From: Bacteroidales bacterium
GTDB lineage: Bacteria > Bacteroidota > Bacteroidia > Bacteroidales > UBA932
Length of the DNA: 64,000 nucleotides
NCBI GenBank assembly: GCA_017519865.1
Contig: JAFWRQ010000033.1
Coordinates: forward strand, 1 to 64,000
Direction of reading: 5' to 3'
The position numbers and the translations under genes were made by a program. Positions 32,861 to 41,543 of this stretch are shown one piece after another. The stretch's first letter is position 1; each line of letters starts with the position of its first letter. The notes under the pieces were generated by a model. That model searched no databases and was not told where the DNA came from. It saw nothing but the letters and a program-made list of their open reading frames with translations.

Positions 32861-34447
32861 CTATGCCTGGTGGGCGGGACGGAGAAGGTCGAGAACCACC
32901 TTTACGGGATTGAAGGTCTCGACCGGTACCTCTACGAAAAGGGTGTTCCAGTCGCTCATCGAGCCGTTCCAAAGCCCGGGGAGTTCAAGGGCCTTGAGTT
33001 CCCTGCCCTGGTAGCTCTTGGAGCTGATGAAGCCTGCATCCTCGTCTACGAAGTCGGGGAGGTTGAACTTCTCGCCGCGATAGTCGCGCAGGCAGCAGAC
33101 GAGGTCGACGGGATTGAAATGCGTGGCATTCTTGAGCGCTTCGACCGCAGAGGGATTCTCCTTGTCGATCTGGACGCTCTCGAGGATCTGGAGGGAGGTC
33201 GAGCCGTCCTTGCCGCGGATGATGAAAGGTCCGCCGCCGGGTTCGCCCTGGTTGCGTACCATTCCGCAGACGCGGATGGGGCGGTTGAGCTTGGCCTTGA
33301 GCGCGAGGGCGCGGGCCTTGCAGTCCCTGGCCTCGGGCATCTCGATGCACAGTTCCTCGCGGAGGAACTCCTCTATCTCGTTGCAGAGCATCTGGCATTC
33401 GTTGGTGGCATAACGATCCTCGGGCATGTTGTCGATGCCAGGAATCAGACCGGTGAGAGGCCTGTAGATACCTTCGCCAAGTCCCTCCCCCGTGACCATG
33501 TCGAGTTCGACGAGGAAGCCGAATATGGTGTCACGCAACTGGAGTGCGCGGCCGATGAGGGCTTTCTTGTATTTCGAAGTGACGGGCAGCAGGCGCTCCA
33601 CGGCGACATTGTCGATATTCTTGATGGAGACGAGTTCCTCCTTCACTTCATTAAGATTATATATAAGTGCACCGTGGCCGGCGGGGCGGAACAGCAGGGA
33701 TCCGTCCTCCTTGCGGAAAGGTTTGTTGTCCTTGTCCACGGCTATGGTATCGGTGGCCTTGTCCTGATACGTGAAACGCACGTCGTACTTGACTCCGTAA
33801 CGCTCCTCGTAAGCAGCGCGGACCTCCTCGAGAGCGGCCTCGAACAGGGAACGATGCTCGGGAGAAATGGTCACGACGAGATGGACGGTCCCATCGTCGT
33901 CGCGCATATAGTCCTGTCCCTCAACGAGATGCTCGGCAAAGGCGGTGCGTGCTTCGCCATCGGGATACTTGTGGAAACGGATCACTCCCTTGGGCTTGGA
34001 ACCGTAGCCGAGCCCCTTGTCGGTGAGGACCTTCTCGGTGACCGCCAGGCGGAACTCCCTGCTGTCCTCGACCTTGCCGAAAAGTTCTTCGGTATAGAAC
34101 GCGAAACGGTCGACGGCGGCGGCGAGCCTGGCTGCGGCGGCGTCAGCGGGGACGTCCTCGCCGGACTCGAGCACGGCCATGCCGGCGAATATGTCCTTGA
34201 ACATGCGCGACGCGGCGCCGGAAGCCGGCACGAACTTGCAGGTTCCGGCCACGTCGGTCTCGTCGATATAGTCGATGACATCCTGGATCTCATCGTCATC
34301 AAGGACCTCGATGCCGCGCTCCGGCGTGGCCGGGGCTACGATGTCCATCCAGGGGAAACCTTTCCTGAACCTTTCTACCTGAGACTCTACTGCCTCGAGG
34401 GAGGCACCTCTGTCAGAAATCTGCTTTACATCATCCTGTGTAAACAT
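32861..34447 (-). CDS. DUF4301 family protein
   Basis: A 528-residue cytosolic protein recognised as the Bacteroidetes DUF4301 family: N-terminal FTQDDVKQISDRGASLEAVESQVERFRKGFP, then GTCKFVPASGAASRMFKD, GSKPKGVIRFHKYPDG, DNKPFRKEDGSLLFRPAGHGALI, and NVAVERLLPVTSKYKK. The FRPAGHGALI and GLIRFHKY-type motifs resemble nucleotidyltransferase/UDP-sugar pyrophosphorylase-like folds, but no activity is established. ATG 34447 is used (a TTG six bases earlier is possible). It is the last gene after pdxB, with 19 bases between the pdxB stop and this ATG, and is followed by a strong terminator. Confidence 0.85.
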   Translation of the reverse strand: MFTQDDVKQISDRGASLEAVESQVERFRKGFPWMDIVAPATPERGIEVLDDDEIQDVIDYIDETDVAGTCKFVPASGAASRMFKDIFAGMAVLESGEDVPADAAAARLAAAVDRFAFYTEELFGKVEDSREFRLAVTEKVLTDKGLGYGSKPKGVIRFHKYPDGEARTAFAEHLVEGQDYMRDDDGTVHLVVTISPEHRSLFEAALEEVRAAYEERYGVKYDVRFTYQDKATDTIAVDKDNKPFRKEDGSLLFRPAGHGALIYNLNEVKEELVSIKNIDNVAVERLLPVTSKYKKALIGRALQLRDTIFGFLVELDMVTGEGLGEGIYRPLTGLIPGIDNMPEDRYATNECQMLCNEIEEFLREELCIEMPEARDCKARALALKAKLNRPIRVCGMVRNQGEPGGGPFIIRGKDGSTSLQILESVQIDKENPSAVEALKNATHFNPVDLVCCLRDYRGEKFNLPDFVDEDAGFISSKSYQGRELKALELPGLWNGSMSDWNTLFVEVPVETFNPVKVVLDLLRPAHQA

Positions 34448-34466
34448 AGTCAATCAATTATGTGTG

Positions 34467-35501
34467 TTAGTCTATAAAGAATTCCCTTCTGTAACTGTAG
34501 TCCTCGCGCAGCGCGACGAAGCCGTCGGGGTTGACGCGGAACATGAAATCGTCTATAAAGATAGGATAATTATATTGAAAAAGCGAAGCTATCTGTCCCT
34601 GACTCTTTCCTCTCACGTCGAGTTTGACCGCCTCCAGTTCCTTGACGCTTGTTTCCGGGAAGAACTCCAGCAGCGGCCTGATGTCAAAGAAGCGCGCTAC
34701 CGTGCGGACTGCAGCCGCAGTGCTTCGCTGCTTTCCCTGATAGGAATAGCCGGCGATATGGGGCGTGGCGATATCGACCATCGAGATGAGTTCCCTGTCC
34801 ACGTCAGGTTCGTTGTTCCAGGCGTCGATGATGACAGCCCCGAGTTTGGGGATGGCTGCCTTCAGGGCCTGGTCCACGACCAGTTCGCCGTTGGCGGCAT
34901 TAATGAAAATGGTGCCCGGACGTATCCTGGCGAAGAAATCCTCGTCCGCCATCCCCCTGGTGAAGTCGTTCAGGGGCAGGTGCATGCTGACGATGTTGGA
35001 GTTCTCCAGCAGGTACTCGAGTGAACAGAAATCGTAGTTGCCCTCTTCGGCTGCGCGGGGAGGGTCGTATCGGAGGACCTTGAAGCCCAGTTCACGGGCA
35101 CTTGCCTCGACCCGGCTTCCGACATGGCCGACGCCGATGACTCCTATCGTAAAGCCGTCCATCTTGATGGATTTGCGCGAAGCCACTCCGTAAAGCGCTG
35201 AAAGGACGTAGTTCATCACGCCTCCTGCATTGGACCCTGAAGCATTGCTGACGAAGATGCCGCGTTCGCGGCAATAGTCGAGATCGATGTTGTCCATGCC
35301 TATGGTAGCCGTGGAAATGAGCTTTACCTGAGTGCCTGCGAGCATCGTGGCATTGCAGCGCGTCCTGGAGCGTAAAACCAGCGCGTCCGCGTCGATGATG
35401 TCGTCGTGGCTTATGTCCTCGCCCTTGAGGTAGACCACTTCCGCATACGGTTCGAACACGCCCTCGAGGAACGGGATCATCCTGTCGATAACGATTTTCA
35501 T
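34467..35501 (-). CDS. pdxB: 4-phosphoerythronate dehydrogenase
   Basis: A 344-residue D-2-hydroxyacid dehydrogenase of the DXP-dependent vitamin B6 pathway, oxidising 4-phospho-D-erythronate. The substrate domain includes LISTATIGMDNIDLDYCRERGIFVSNASGSNAGGVMNYVLSAL. The NAD Rossmann loop is GVIGVGHVGSRV. Later blocks: VSMHLPLNDFTRGM, FINAANGELVVDQAL, VIIDAWNNEPDVDRELISMVDIATPHIAGYS with the catalytic Glu and His. The extra C-terminal ~60 residues are the PdxB-specific dimerisation domain. It lies between DUF721 and DUF4301. Confidence 0.94.
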   Translation of the reverse strand: MKIVIDRMIPFLEGVFEPYAEVVYLKGEDISHDDIIDADALVLRSRTRCNATMLAGTQVKLISTATIGMDNIDLDYCRERGIFVSNASGSNAGGVMNYVLSALYGVASRKSIKMDGFTIGVIGVGHVGSRVEASARELGFKVLRYDPPRAAEEGNYDFCSLEYLLENSNIVSMHLPLNDFTRGMADEDFFARIRPGTIFINAANGELVVDQALKAAIPKLGAVIIDAWNNEPDVDRELISMVDIATPHIAGYSYQGKQRSTAAAVRTVARFFDIRPLLEFFPETSVKELEAVKLDVRGKSQGQIASLFQYNYPIFIDDFMFRVNPDGFVALREDYSYRREFFID

Positions 35502-35505
35502 ATAG

Positions 35506-35847
35506 TCATTTCAATATCAGTTCCTTGACGTAGGACACACGGGGGTCGTCCTTGGTAAACAGGCCGTCCCCGGCCAGTATCGAATTCATCTTCTCCACGA
35601 GCGCTTCCGCCTGGAAGGACAGTTGGTTGCGGACCACGGAGGAACTCAGGGTGATGTACAGCCGGCCGTCACGGAAAAAGCGCTTGAGAGTATAAGGGGC
35701 CGCACCCGAGGCTTCGTCCCAGGCAGCGAAGATGCGATGGGTGTTGAGCCCTGCCGTGAGTTTCATGGACTTGATGTACATGGAGACCACCTCGTTCATC
35801 GAGAGGGCCTTCTTCCTGGCCATTCGGACCGAACCTCGCTTCTCCAT
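35506..35847 (-). CDS. DUF721 (DciA-like N-terminal) protein
   Basis: A 113-residue protein (105 if started at ATG 35823). The DUF721 fold is visible in MNEVVSMYIKSMKLTAGLNTHRIFAAWDEASGAAPYTLKRFFRDGRLYITLSSSVVRNQLSFQAEALVEKMN. The DUF721/DciA family includes the replicative helicase loader DciA of bacteria lacking DnaC/DnaI; the link to replication fits its place 2 bases after recF. Whether this short form loads DnaB is inference. Confidence 0.85.
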   Translation of the reverse strand: MEKRGSVRMARKKALSMNEVVSMYIKSMKLTAGLNTHRIFAAWDEASGAAPYTLKRFFRDGRLYITLSSSVVRNQLSFQAEALVEKMNSILAGDGLFTKDDPRVSYVKELILK

Positions 35848-35849
35848 GC

Positions 35850-36953
35850 CTATTCCTCCACCCTGGTGAAAACTCCGTCTTCCGTCTCGAAGTAACTGCG
35901 GTCCTCGGTCAGCGCGTCGACGATGCGGGCGAGCCGCACCTTGTTGCTGTCGGTCAGGAATATCTGCCCGAAATCCGAACCTGCTACCATGGAGAGAAGG
36001 TTCGACACGCGGTTCATGTCCAGTTTGTCAAACAGGTCGTCCAGGAGCAGGATGGGGGCGAATCCGTAAGACTCCCTCATTATCTCGTACTGGGCGAACT
36101 TGAGAGAGACAAGGAAAGACTTCTGCTGTCCCTGGGAGCCGCACTTGCGTATGGGATACCCGTTCATCGTGAAAAGGAAATCGTCCCTCTGCACGCCCAC
36201 GGACGTATATTTCAATGCCCGGTCGCGCTCACGGCAGGCACGGAGCTGGGCGTCCAGGGGGCCGCGGTCCGCATCGGTGCGGTACTCGATGCCCACTTCC
36301 TCGCGGCCGCCGGAGAGTTCGGTGTAATACGCCTGGACCACGGGCGCAAGCGATTCCGCCAGTTCGCGGCGGCTTGCCGCGATGGGGGCGGCCAGCGCTG
36401 ACAGCCGTGCGTCGAAGGTGTCCATCAGGACCTCATCCGGCTCCCCTCCTTTCAGGAGGCGGTTGCGCTGCAGGAGGTAACGGTTATACTGCTGGACATT
36501 GTCGAGATAGGTCCTGTCCATCTGCGAGAGCACGGCGTTGACGAACTTGCGGCGCTCCTCGCCGGAATCGCTTACCATCGAGATGTCGGAGGGAGAGACC
36601 AGAACTATGGGCAGCACGCCGATGTGCTCGGAAATCCTCTTGCAGGGCTTGTCGTCACGCTTGACCTTCTTCTCTCCATCGGAACTGACGGAGATCGAGA
36701 AGCGCGACTCGAGCCCTCCCGGCATAAGGTAGGAGCCTGCGATGGTGAAAGCGCCCGTACCATAGCGGAAATTGAAGCGGTCGGAAGACCCGAACGCGCT
36801 TTTGGTCATCGAGAGGTAATAGATGGCGTCGATCAGGTTGGTCTTACCCTCTCCGTTGTTGCCGGAGATACAGTTTATGTTGGGGGAAAAGACCAGTTCC
36901 TGCAGGGCTATGTTCCTGAAATCCTGGACGACTATTTTCTTGAGTACAGGCAT
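35850..36953 (-). CDS. recF: DNA replication and repair protein RecF
   Basis: A 367-residue SMC-like ATPase that with RecO and RecR loads RecA at single-strand gaps. Walker A CISGNNGEGKTNLIDAIYYLS is at the N terminus. The ABC signature region is RKCGSQGQQKSFLVSLKFAQ and Walker B is APILLLDDLFDKLD. A TAACTTTG box lies at 36980-36973, overlapping the region upstream of the divergent TPR gene. It is the first gene of the recF-DUF721-pdxB-DUF4301 operon. Confidence 0.96.
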   Translation of the reverse strand: MPVLKKIVVQDFRNIALQELVFSPNINCISGNNGEGKTNLIDAIYYLSMTKSAFGSSDRFNFRYGTGAFTIAGSYLMPGGLESRFSISVSSDGEKKVKRDDKPCKRISEHIGVLPIVLVSPSDISMVSDSGEERRKFVNAVLSQMDRTYLDNVQQYNRYLLQRNRLLKGGEPDEVLMDTFDARLSALAAPIAASRRELAESLAPVVQAYYTELSGGREEVGIEYRTDADRGPLDAQLRACRERDRALKYTSVGVQRDDFLFTMNGYPIRKCGSQGQQKSFLVSLKFAQYEIMRESYGFAPILLLDDLFDKLDMNRVSNLLSMVAGSDFGQIFLTDSNKVRLARIVDALTEDRSYFETEDGVFTRVEE

Positions 36954-36968
36954 AAAAAGGCTTTCTTC

Positions 36969-36999
36969 TTTGCAAAGTTATCATTTTTTTCTATTTTTG
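36969..36999 (+). promoter_or_regulatory. Promoter of the TPR-yebC transcript
   Basis: TTTG (36969-36972), 19 bases, TATTTTTG (36992-36999), full consensus. The recF -7 box (36980-36973, minus strand) lies within this spacer, so the two divergent promoters overlap and may compete. Confidence 0.83.
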
Positions 37000-37057
37000 C
37001 GTTCTGTTTTGCCTAAATGGCAGGACTGATATCCCGGAAATATAAAATTGTAACGAT

Positions 37058-37738
37058 ATGGCAAAGGAAAACCTCAAGAAGAAGGAAGCACTCCAGCAGG
37101 AGAAAATCAACGAGACTGTCTCCAAGACCGAGCAGTTCTTCAACGAAAACAAAAAGACAATCTATGGTGCCCTCATCGCCATCCTGGTGATCGGTTTCGG
37201 CATCCTCGCATACAACCAGTGGATCCTCAAGCCCAAGCAGGCCGAGGCCATGGAACAGAAGTTCCCTGCCGAGGCTGCATTCGCCGCCGGCGAGTACGAA
37301 CTCGCCCTCAACGGTGACGGCAACGTCCTCGGTTTCAAGGACATCATCGACAACTACGGCACCAAGGGCGGCAAGGACATCTACTTCTACGCCGGTGTCA
37401 GCGAACTCCAGCTCGGCAACTTTGACGACGCCATCAAGTACCTCAAGAAATACAAAGGCAAGGACCACATCCTCTCCGCCCGCGCTCTCGCATGCATAGG
37501 TGACGCTTACACCGGACTGGAGGATTACACCACCGCCGTCAGCTATTTCGAGAAGGCTGCAGACCTCTCCGACGACATGTTCTCCGCCTCCTATCTGCTC
37601 AAGGCCGGCATTACCTATGAGGAACTCGGCAACAACGACAAGGCCCTCGCCTGCTACAAGAGGATCAAGGACACCTGGCCGCAGTCCGTCGAAGGCTACG
37701 ACATCGACAAGTACATTTCCAGAATCGAATACAAATAG
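37058..37738 (+). CDS. Membrane-anchored tetratricopeptide-repeat protein
   Basis: A 226-residue protein. An N-terminal charged helix (MAKENLKKKEALQQEKINE) is followed by one transmembrane helix TIYGALIAILVIGFGILAYNQW (about 34-55), then TPR repeats: IYFYAGVSELQLGNFDDAIKYLKKY, ARALACIGDAYTGLEDYTTAVSYFEKA, SYLLKAGITYEELGNNDKALACYKRI. This layout resembles YfgM/TPR_21-type proteins that assist envelope protein biogenesis, but that is only an analogy. It is followed by yebC after 8 bases. Confidence 0.85.
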   Translation: MAKENLKKKEALQQEKINETVSKTEQFFNENKKTIYGALIAILVIGFGILAYNQWILKPKQAEAMEQKFPAEAAFAAGEYELALNGDGNVLGFKDIIDNYGTKGGKDIYFYAGVSELQLGNFDDAIKYLKKYKGKDHILSARALACIGDAYTGLEDYTTAVSYFEKAADLSDDMFSASYLLKAGITYEELGNNDKALACYKRIKDTWPQSVEGYDIDKYISRIEYK

Positions 37739-37746
37739 TCTGTACC

Positions 37747-38505
37747 ATGGGAAGAGCGTTTGAATTCCGCAAGGAAAGGAAGTTGAAGCGCTGGGGCCAC
37801 ATGGCCCGCGTCTTCACCAAGCTTGGCAAGGAGATCACCATCGCCGTCAAGAACGGCGGACCTGACGTGACCGGCAACCCCCGCCTCCGCGCCCTTCTGG
37901 CCGAGGCCCGTTCCGAGCAGATGCCGAAGGAGAATATCGAGCGCGCCATCAAGAAGGCCACCGACAAGACCCTCGGCGACTTCAAGGAGATCGTCTACGA
38001 AGGCTATGGCCCTCATGGTATAGCATACCTCGTGGAGGCCGCCACCGACAACAATACCCGCACCGTCGCCAACGTCCGCAGCTATTTCAACAAATGCGGC
38101 GGCTCGCTCGGCACCACCGGCTCCGTGAGTTTCATGTTCGACCACAAGTGCGTCTTCCGCATCAAGGAGGATCCCGCCAAGCCCGTCGACATCGAAGAGC
38201 TTGAACTTGAACTGATCGACTACGGCGCCGAGGAGGTCTTCAAGCAGGAGGTCGAGGACGAGGACGAGAACGTCACCGTCGAGATCAGCATCTACGGCGA
38301 CTATACCGCCTACGGAGCCATCCAGAAGTTCATCGAGGAGAACGGCTACGACCTCATTTCCGGAGGATTCGAGCGTATCCCGAACGTCGACCTCAAGGAT
38401 GTCACTCCGGAGCAGCGTGCGACGCTCGAGAAACTCACCAACCTTCTCGAGGACGACGAGGACGTAACCAACGTCTACACGACCATGAAACCGGCCGAAG
38501 AATAG
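37747..38505 (+). CDS. yebC: YebC/PmpR family protein
   Basis: A 252-residue protein of the YebC/TACO1 family, recognised by the N terminus MGRAFEFRKERKLKRWGHMARVFTKLGKEITIAVKNGGPDVTGNPRLRALLAEARSEQMPKENIERAIKKA (the conserved wording is near-diagnostic), EIVYEGYGPHGIAYLVEAATDN, and the GGSLGTTGSVSFMF block. Family members act as transcription regulators or, in recent work on type II YebC, as translation factors for proline stretches. The typical start MGRAFE supports the ATG at 37747. It is followed by a strong terminator. Confidence 0.94.
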   Translation: MGRAFEFRKERKLKRWGHMARVFTKLGKEITIAVKNGGPDVTGNPRLRALLAEARSEQMPKENIERAIKKATDKTLGDFKEIVYEGYGPHGIAYLVEAATDNNTRTVANVRSYFNKCGGSLGTTGSVSFMFDHKCVFRIKEDPAKPVDIEELELELIDYGAEEVFKQEVEDEDENVTVEISIYGDYTAYGAIQKFIEENGYDLISGGFERIPNVDLKDVTPEQRATLEKLTNLLEDDEDVTNVYTTMKPAEE

Positions 38506-38529
38506 CCTGAAACCACATTTCAGCAGCAT

Positions 38530-38563
38530 AAAAGAGACATCTTCAGTTGAGGATGTCTCTTTT
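38530..38563 (+). terminator. Terminator after yebC
   Basis: AAAAGAGACATC and GATGTCTCTTTT form a perfect 12-bp stem (38530-38541, 38552-38563) whose U-rich right arm supplies the tract; it lies 24 bases after the yebC stop and before the decarboxylase promoter (TATATTTG at 38600-38607). Confidence 0.88.
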
Positions 38564-38633
38564 CGTATATGCAGCGTTGCCATTTTTAAGTTTTTTTCAT
38601 ATATTTGAAGGAATATAAGTAAATCCATATTCT

Positions 38634-40145
38634 ATGAGCATACAGCAGAACAGAATCAACGAACTTGTGGAACGCAGGGCTGCGGCCAAGCTCGGCGGCG
38701 GACAGAAGCGTATCGACGCCCAGCACCAGAAAGGTAAACTCACTGCGAGGGAGCGCCTCGAGCGACTCCTTGACGCAGGCAGCTTCGAGGAGTTCGACAT
38801 GTTCGTCCAGCATCGTTGCACCAATTTCGGAATGGACGCCAAGCACGTCGACGGTGACGGCGTCGTAACCGGACAGGGCACCATCGACGGCCGCCTCGTG
38901 TACGTATTCGCACAGGATTTCACCGTATCGGGAGGCTCGCTCTCCAAGACAATGTCGGAGAAGATCTGCAAGGTCATGGACCTCGCAGTCCGCAGCGGAG
39001 CCCCGCTCATCGGGCTGAACGATTCCGGCGGTGCACGCATCCAGGAAGGCATTGATGCGCTTGCAGGCTACGGTGACATCTTCGAGCGCAACATCCTCGC
39101 CTCCGGCGTCGTGCCGCAGATCAGCGGTATCTTCGGTCCCTGCGCCGGCGGAGCAGTGTACTCCCCCGCCCTCACCGACTTCACCCTGATGGTTAAGAAC
39201 ACGTCCTACATGTTCCTGACCGGTCCTTCCGTCGTCAAGAGCGTCACCGGCGAGGAAGTCACCCAGGAGGAGCTCGGCGGAGCAGCCGTCCACGCCTCCA
39301 AGAGCGGCGTAGCGCATTTTGCCGCCGCCTCCGAGGATGAAGGCATCGCGACCATCCGCGAGCTGCTGGGCTTTCTCCCTCAGAACAACCGTGAGGAAGC
39401 TCCTTTCCTCCCCACCAACGACCCTGTGTCCCGCGTAGACGACGCCCTTAACGAGATTGTCCCCGACAATCCCAACAAGTCATACGACATGTACCGCGTG
39501 ATAGCAGGCATCGTGGATGACGGCCGCTTTTTCGAAGTGCACAAGGACTTCGCAAGGAATATCATCGTCGGCTTCGCGCACATGAACGGACGCAGCGTCG
39601 GCGTCGTGGCCAACCAGCCCCAGGTCCTAGCTGGAGTGCTCGACATCAACGCCTCACGCAAGGCGGCACGTTTCGTCCGCTTCTGCGATGCCTTCAACAT
39701 CCCGCTCGTCACCCTCGTTGACGTCCCGGGCTTCCTTTGCGGCACGCAGCAGGAGTATGGTGCCATCATCACCAACGGAGCCAAGTTGCTTTATGCATAC
39801 GGCGAGGCCACAGTCCCCAAGGTCACGGTCACCCTTCGCAAGTCTTATGGCGGCGCGCACATCGTGATGAGCTGCAAGCAGCTCCGCGGCGACATCAACT
39901 ACGCATGGCCTTCGGCCGAAATCGCGGTTATGGGCGCCAAGGGAGCCGTCGAGGTCCTGAAGGACGTCGAGGAGCAGGAGTACAACGATCTCTTCTGCAA
40001 CCCTTACCAGGCAGCCCAGAAAGGCTATATCGAGGACATCATCGAGCCGCGCAACACCCGTTTCCGTGTCATCCGCGCCCTCGAGACCCTTGCAGGCAAA
40101 CACCAGGAAGTCCCCGCCAAGAAACACGACAACCTCCCCTTGTAG
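38634..40145 (+). CDS. mmdA: Methylmalonyl-CoA decarboxylase carboxyltransferase (alpha) subunit / acyl-CoA carboxylase beta
   Basis: A 503-residue biotin-dependent carboxyltransferase of the PccB/MmdA family with two crotonase-like halves. N-terminal: [74 protein letters not shown] and [17 protein letters not shown]-terminal: [68 protein letters not shown] and [18 protein letters not shown]. It moves carboxylate from (S)-methylmalonyl-CoA to the biotin carrier. The following OadG, biotin-carrier and OadB genes, with no biotin carboxylase, point to the Na+-pumping decarboxylase of propionate formation. A TATATTTG box precedes it. Confidence 0.93.
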   Translation: MSIQQNRINELVERRAAAKLGGGQKRIDAQHQKGKLTARERLERLLDAGSFEEFDMFVQHRCTNFGMDAKHVDGDGVVTGQGTIDGRLVYVFAQDFTVSGGSLSKTMSEKICKVMDLAVRSGAPLIGLNDSGGARIQEGIDALAGYGDIFERNILASGVVPQISGIFGPCAGGAVYSPALTDFTLMVKNTSYMFLTGPSVVKSVTGEEVTQEELGGAAVHASKSGVAHFAAASEDEGIATIRELLGFLPQNNREEAPFLPTNDPVSRVDDALNEIVPDNPNKSYDMYRVIAGIVDDGRFFEVHKDFARNIIVGFAHMNGRSVGVVANQPQVLAGVLDINASRKAARFVRFCDAFNIPLVTLVDVPGFLCGTQQEYGAIITNGAKLLYAYGEATVPKVTVTLRKSYGGAHIVMSCKQLRGDINYAWPSAEIAVMGAKGAVEVLKDVEEQEYNDLFCNPYQAAQKGYIEDIIEPRNTRFRVIRALETLAGKHQEVPAKKHDNLPL

Positions 40146-40155
40146 CAGCAGGCTT

Positions 40156-41091
40156 ATGATGAAAAGAATACTAGCAGTATCCATCCTCATACTGGCCGTC
40201 GCGTCACTGCATGCCCAGAACGTCATCGACCTCATCATCTCCGAGGTCATGGTGGACAATGTCTCATCGGTGACGGACGATTTCGGTGAGCACACGCCAT
40301 GGATAGAGGTGCTCAACACCTCCCAGGGCACGGTCAACATCGCCGGATGCTTCTTCTCCGACGACCCGGACAACCTCACCAAGAGCCAGATCGTCAAGGG
40401 AGACCTCCGCACCAAGATAGGTCCGCGCCAGGTTGCCCTGTTCTTTGCCGACGGCAATGCCTCAAAGGGCACTTTCTATCTTAACTTCCCCCTGCGGGAA
40501 GGTTCCACGCTCTATCTCGTCAGCAATGACGGGCGGACCGTCATCGACAGCATAGACATTCCTGTCGGCATACCTGCCGGACAGAGCATCAGCAAGTTCG
40601 CCACGGACAACAAGGAGATGGTCTTCGACGACATCCGCGCCGCAGCCCCCTCCCCCCGCTCGTTGAACGGCAAGCACAACCAGAAGAGCAAGGCTGAGAT
40701 CATCAAGGAGAGGGACCCTCACGGTACCACCCTCACGATCGTGAGCATTTCGGTAGTGTTCTTCGCCCTATTCCTGCTCTTCCTCATCTACAGCTTCCTG
40801 GGCAACATCTTCACCGGCAAGGTCAAGTTCGGCAACCCCTTCAAACGTGAAGGCAAGGCCCTGAAGGCGGCTTCGCTGCCTGCGGGAGGCCGCGAGGAGG
40901 AGATCGCCCTCGCAATCGCCATGGCCCTGCAGGCCGAATGCGGAGGCGAGACCGAAGCGGCCATTGCCCTGGCCCTTCACCGTTTCCTCTCCGAGTGCAC
41001 CCACGATGCCGAATCCTTCGTCATCACCATCGCACCACGCAACAGCGCCTGGAACGACAAGACACAGAACTTCAGAAAACAACCCAGATAA
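40156..41091 (+). CDS. Lamin-tail domain fused to OadG-type gamma/delta subunit
   Basis: A 311-residue fusion. MMKRILAVSILILAVASLHAQ is a signal peptide. Residues about 22-175 form an Ig-like lamin tail domain (IISEVMVDNVSS...WIEVLNTSQGTVNIAGCFFSDDPDN, then QVALFFADGNAS, STLYLVSNDGRTVIDSIDI). A transmembrane helix TIVSISVVFFALFLLFLIYSFLGNIF (about 195-220) and a cytoplasmic part with REEEIALAIAMALQAE (OadG-like) follow. OadG anchors the carboxyltransferase and biotin carrier to the OadB pump; the LTD would sit in the periplasm. ATG 40156 is 10 bases after the mmdA stop; the longer frame overlaps mmdA. Confidence 0.85.
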   Translation: MMKRILAVSILILAVASLHAQNVIDLIISEVMVDNVSSVTDDFGEHTPWIEVLNTSQGTVNIAGCFFSDDPDNLTKSQIVKGDLRTKIGPRQVALFFADGNASKGTFYLNFPLREGSTLYLVSNDGRTVIDSIDIPVGIPAGQSISKFATDNKEMVFDDIRAAAPSPRSLNGKHNQKSKAEIIKERDPHGTTLTIVSISVVFFALFLLFLIYSFLGNIFTGKVKFGNPFKREGKALKAASLPAGGREEEIALAIAMALQAECGGETEAAIALALHRFLSECTHDAESFVITIAPRNSAWNDKTQNFRKQPR

Positions 41092-41101
41092 CATCCATAC
41101 C

Positions 41102-41536
41102 ATGAAAGAATATAAATTCAAGATCAACGGCAACGACTATCAGGTTGCCATCAACTCCATCGAAGGAAACATCGCGGACGTCACCGTCAACGGCAATGCC
41201 TACAAGGTAGAAATGGAGAACGCCCCGGCCGTAGCGCCCGTCGCCGCCCCTGCAGCGGCAGCCGCTCCCGCAGCCGCGGCTCCTGCGCCCGCCGCAACAC
41301 CCGCTGCAGTTCCCGCCGGCGCAGGCACGGACATCAACTCCCCTCTCCCGGGCGTCATCATCGAGGTGTCCGTCAAGGAAGGCCAGGCCGTCAAGGCCGG
41401 ACAGAAGGTCGCCGTACTCGAGGCCATGAAGATGGAGAACGACATCCAGGCCGAGAAAGACGGTACCGTCACCGCCATCCACGTCCACAAGGGAGACTCC
41501 GTACTCGAAGGAGCCAAGATCGTCACCATAGCATAA
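41102..41536 (+). CDS. mmdC: Biotin carboxyl carrier subunit of the decarboxylase
   Basis: A 144-residue protein: a short N-terminal beta domain (KEYKFKINGNDYQVAINSIEGN), an Ala/Pro-rich flexible linker (about 41-74), and a biotinyl-lipoyl domain whose biotin acceptor is Lys110 in VLEAMKMEND. The ordering matches the gamma subunit of Na+-translocating methylmalonyl-CoA decarboxylases and transcarboxylase 1.3S subunits. It shuttles the carboxyl group from the alpha subunit to the membrane beta subunit. It lies 10 bases after the OadG fusion and 7 before oadB. Confidence 0.93.
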   Translation: MKEYKFKINGNDYQVAINSIEGNIADVTVNGNAYKVEMENAPAVAPVAAPAAAAAPAAAAPAPAATPAAVPAGAGTDINSPLPGVIIEVSVKEGQAVKAGQKVAVLEAMKMENDIQAEKDGTVTAIHVHKGDSVLEGAKIVTIA

Positions 41537-41543
41537 GCGCGCG

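Noticed and set aside
38506-38633. Possible riboswitch before the decarboxylase operon
   Set aside because: The only strong structure is the yebC terminator; the remaining 70 bases are AT-rich promoter sequence with no recognisable aptamer.
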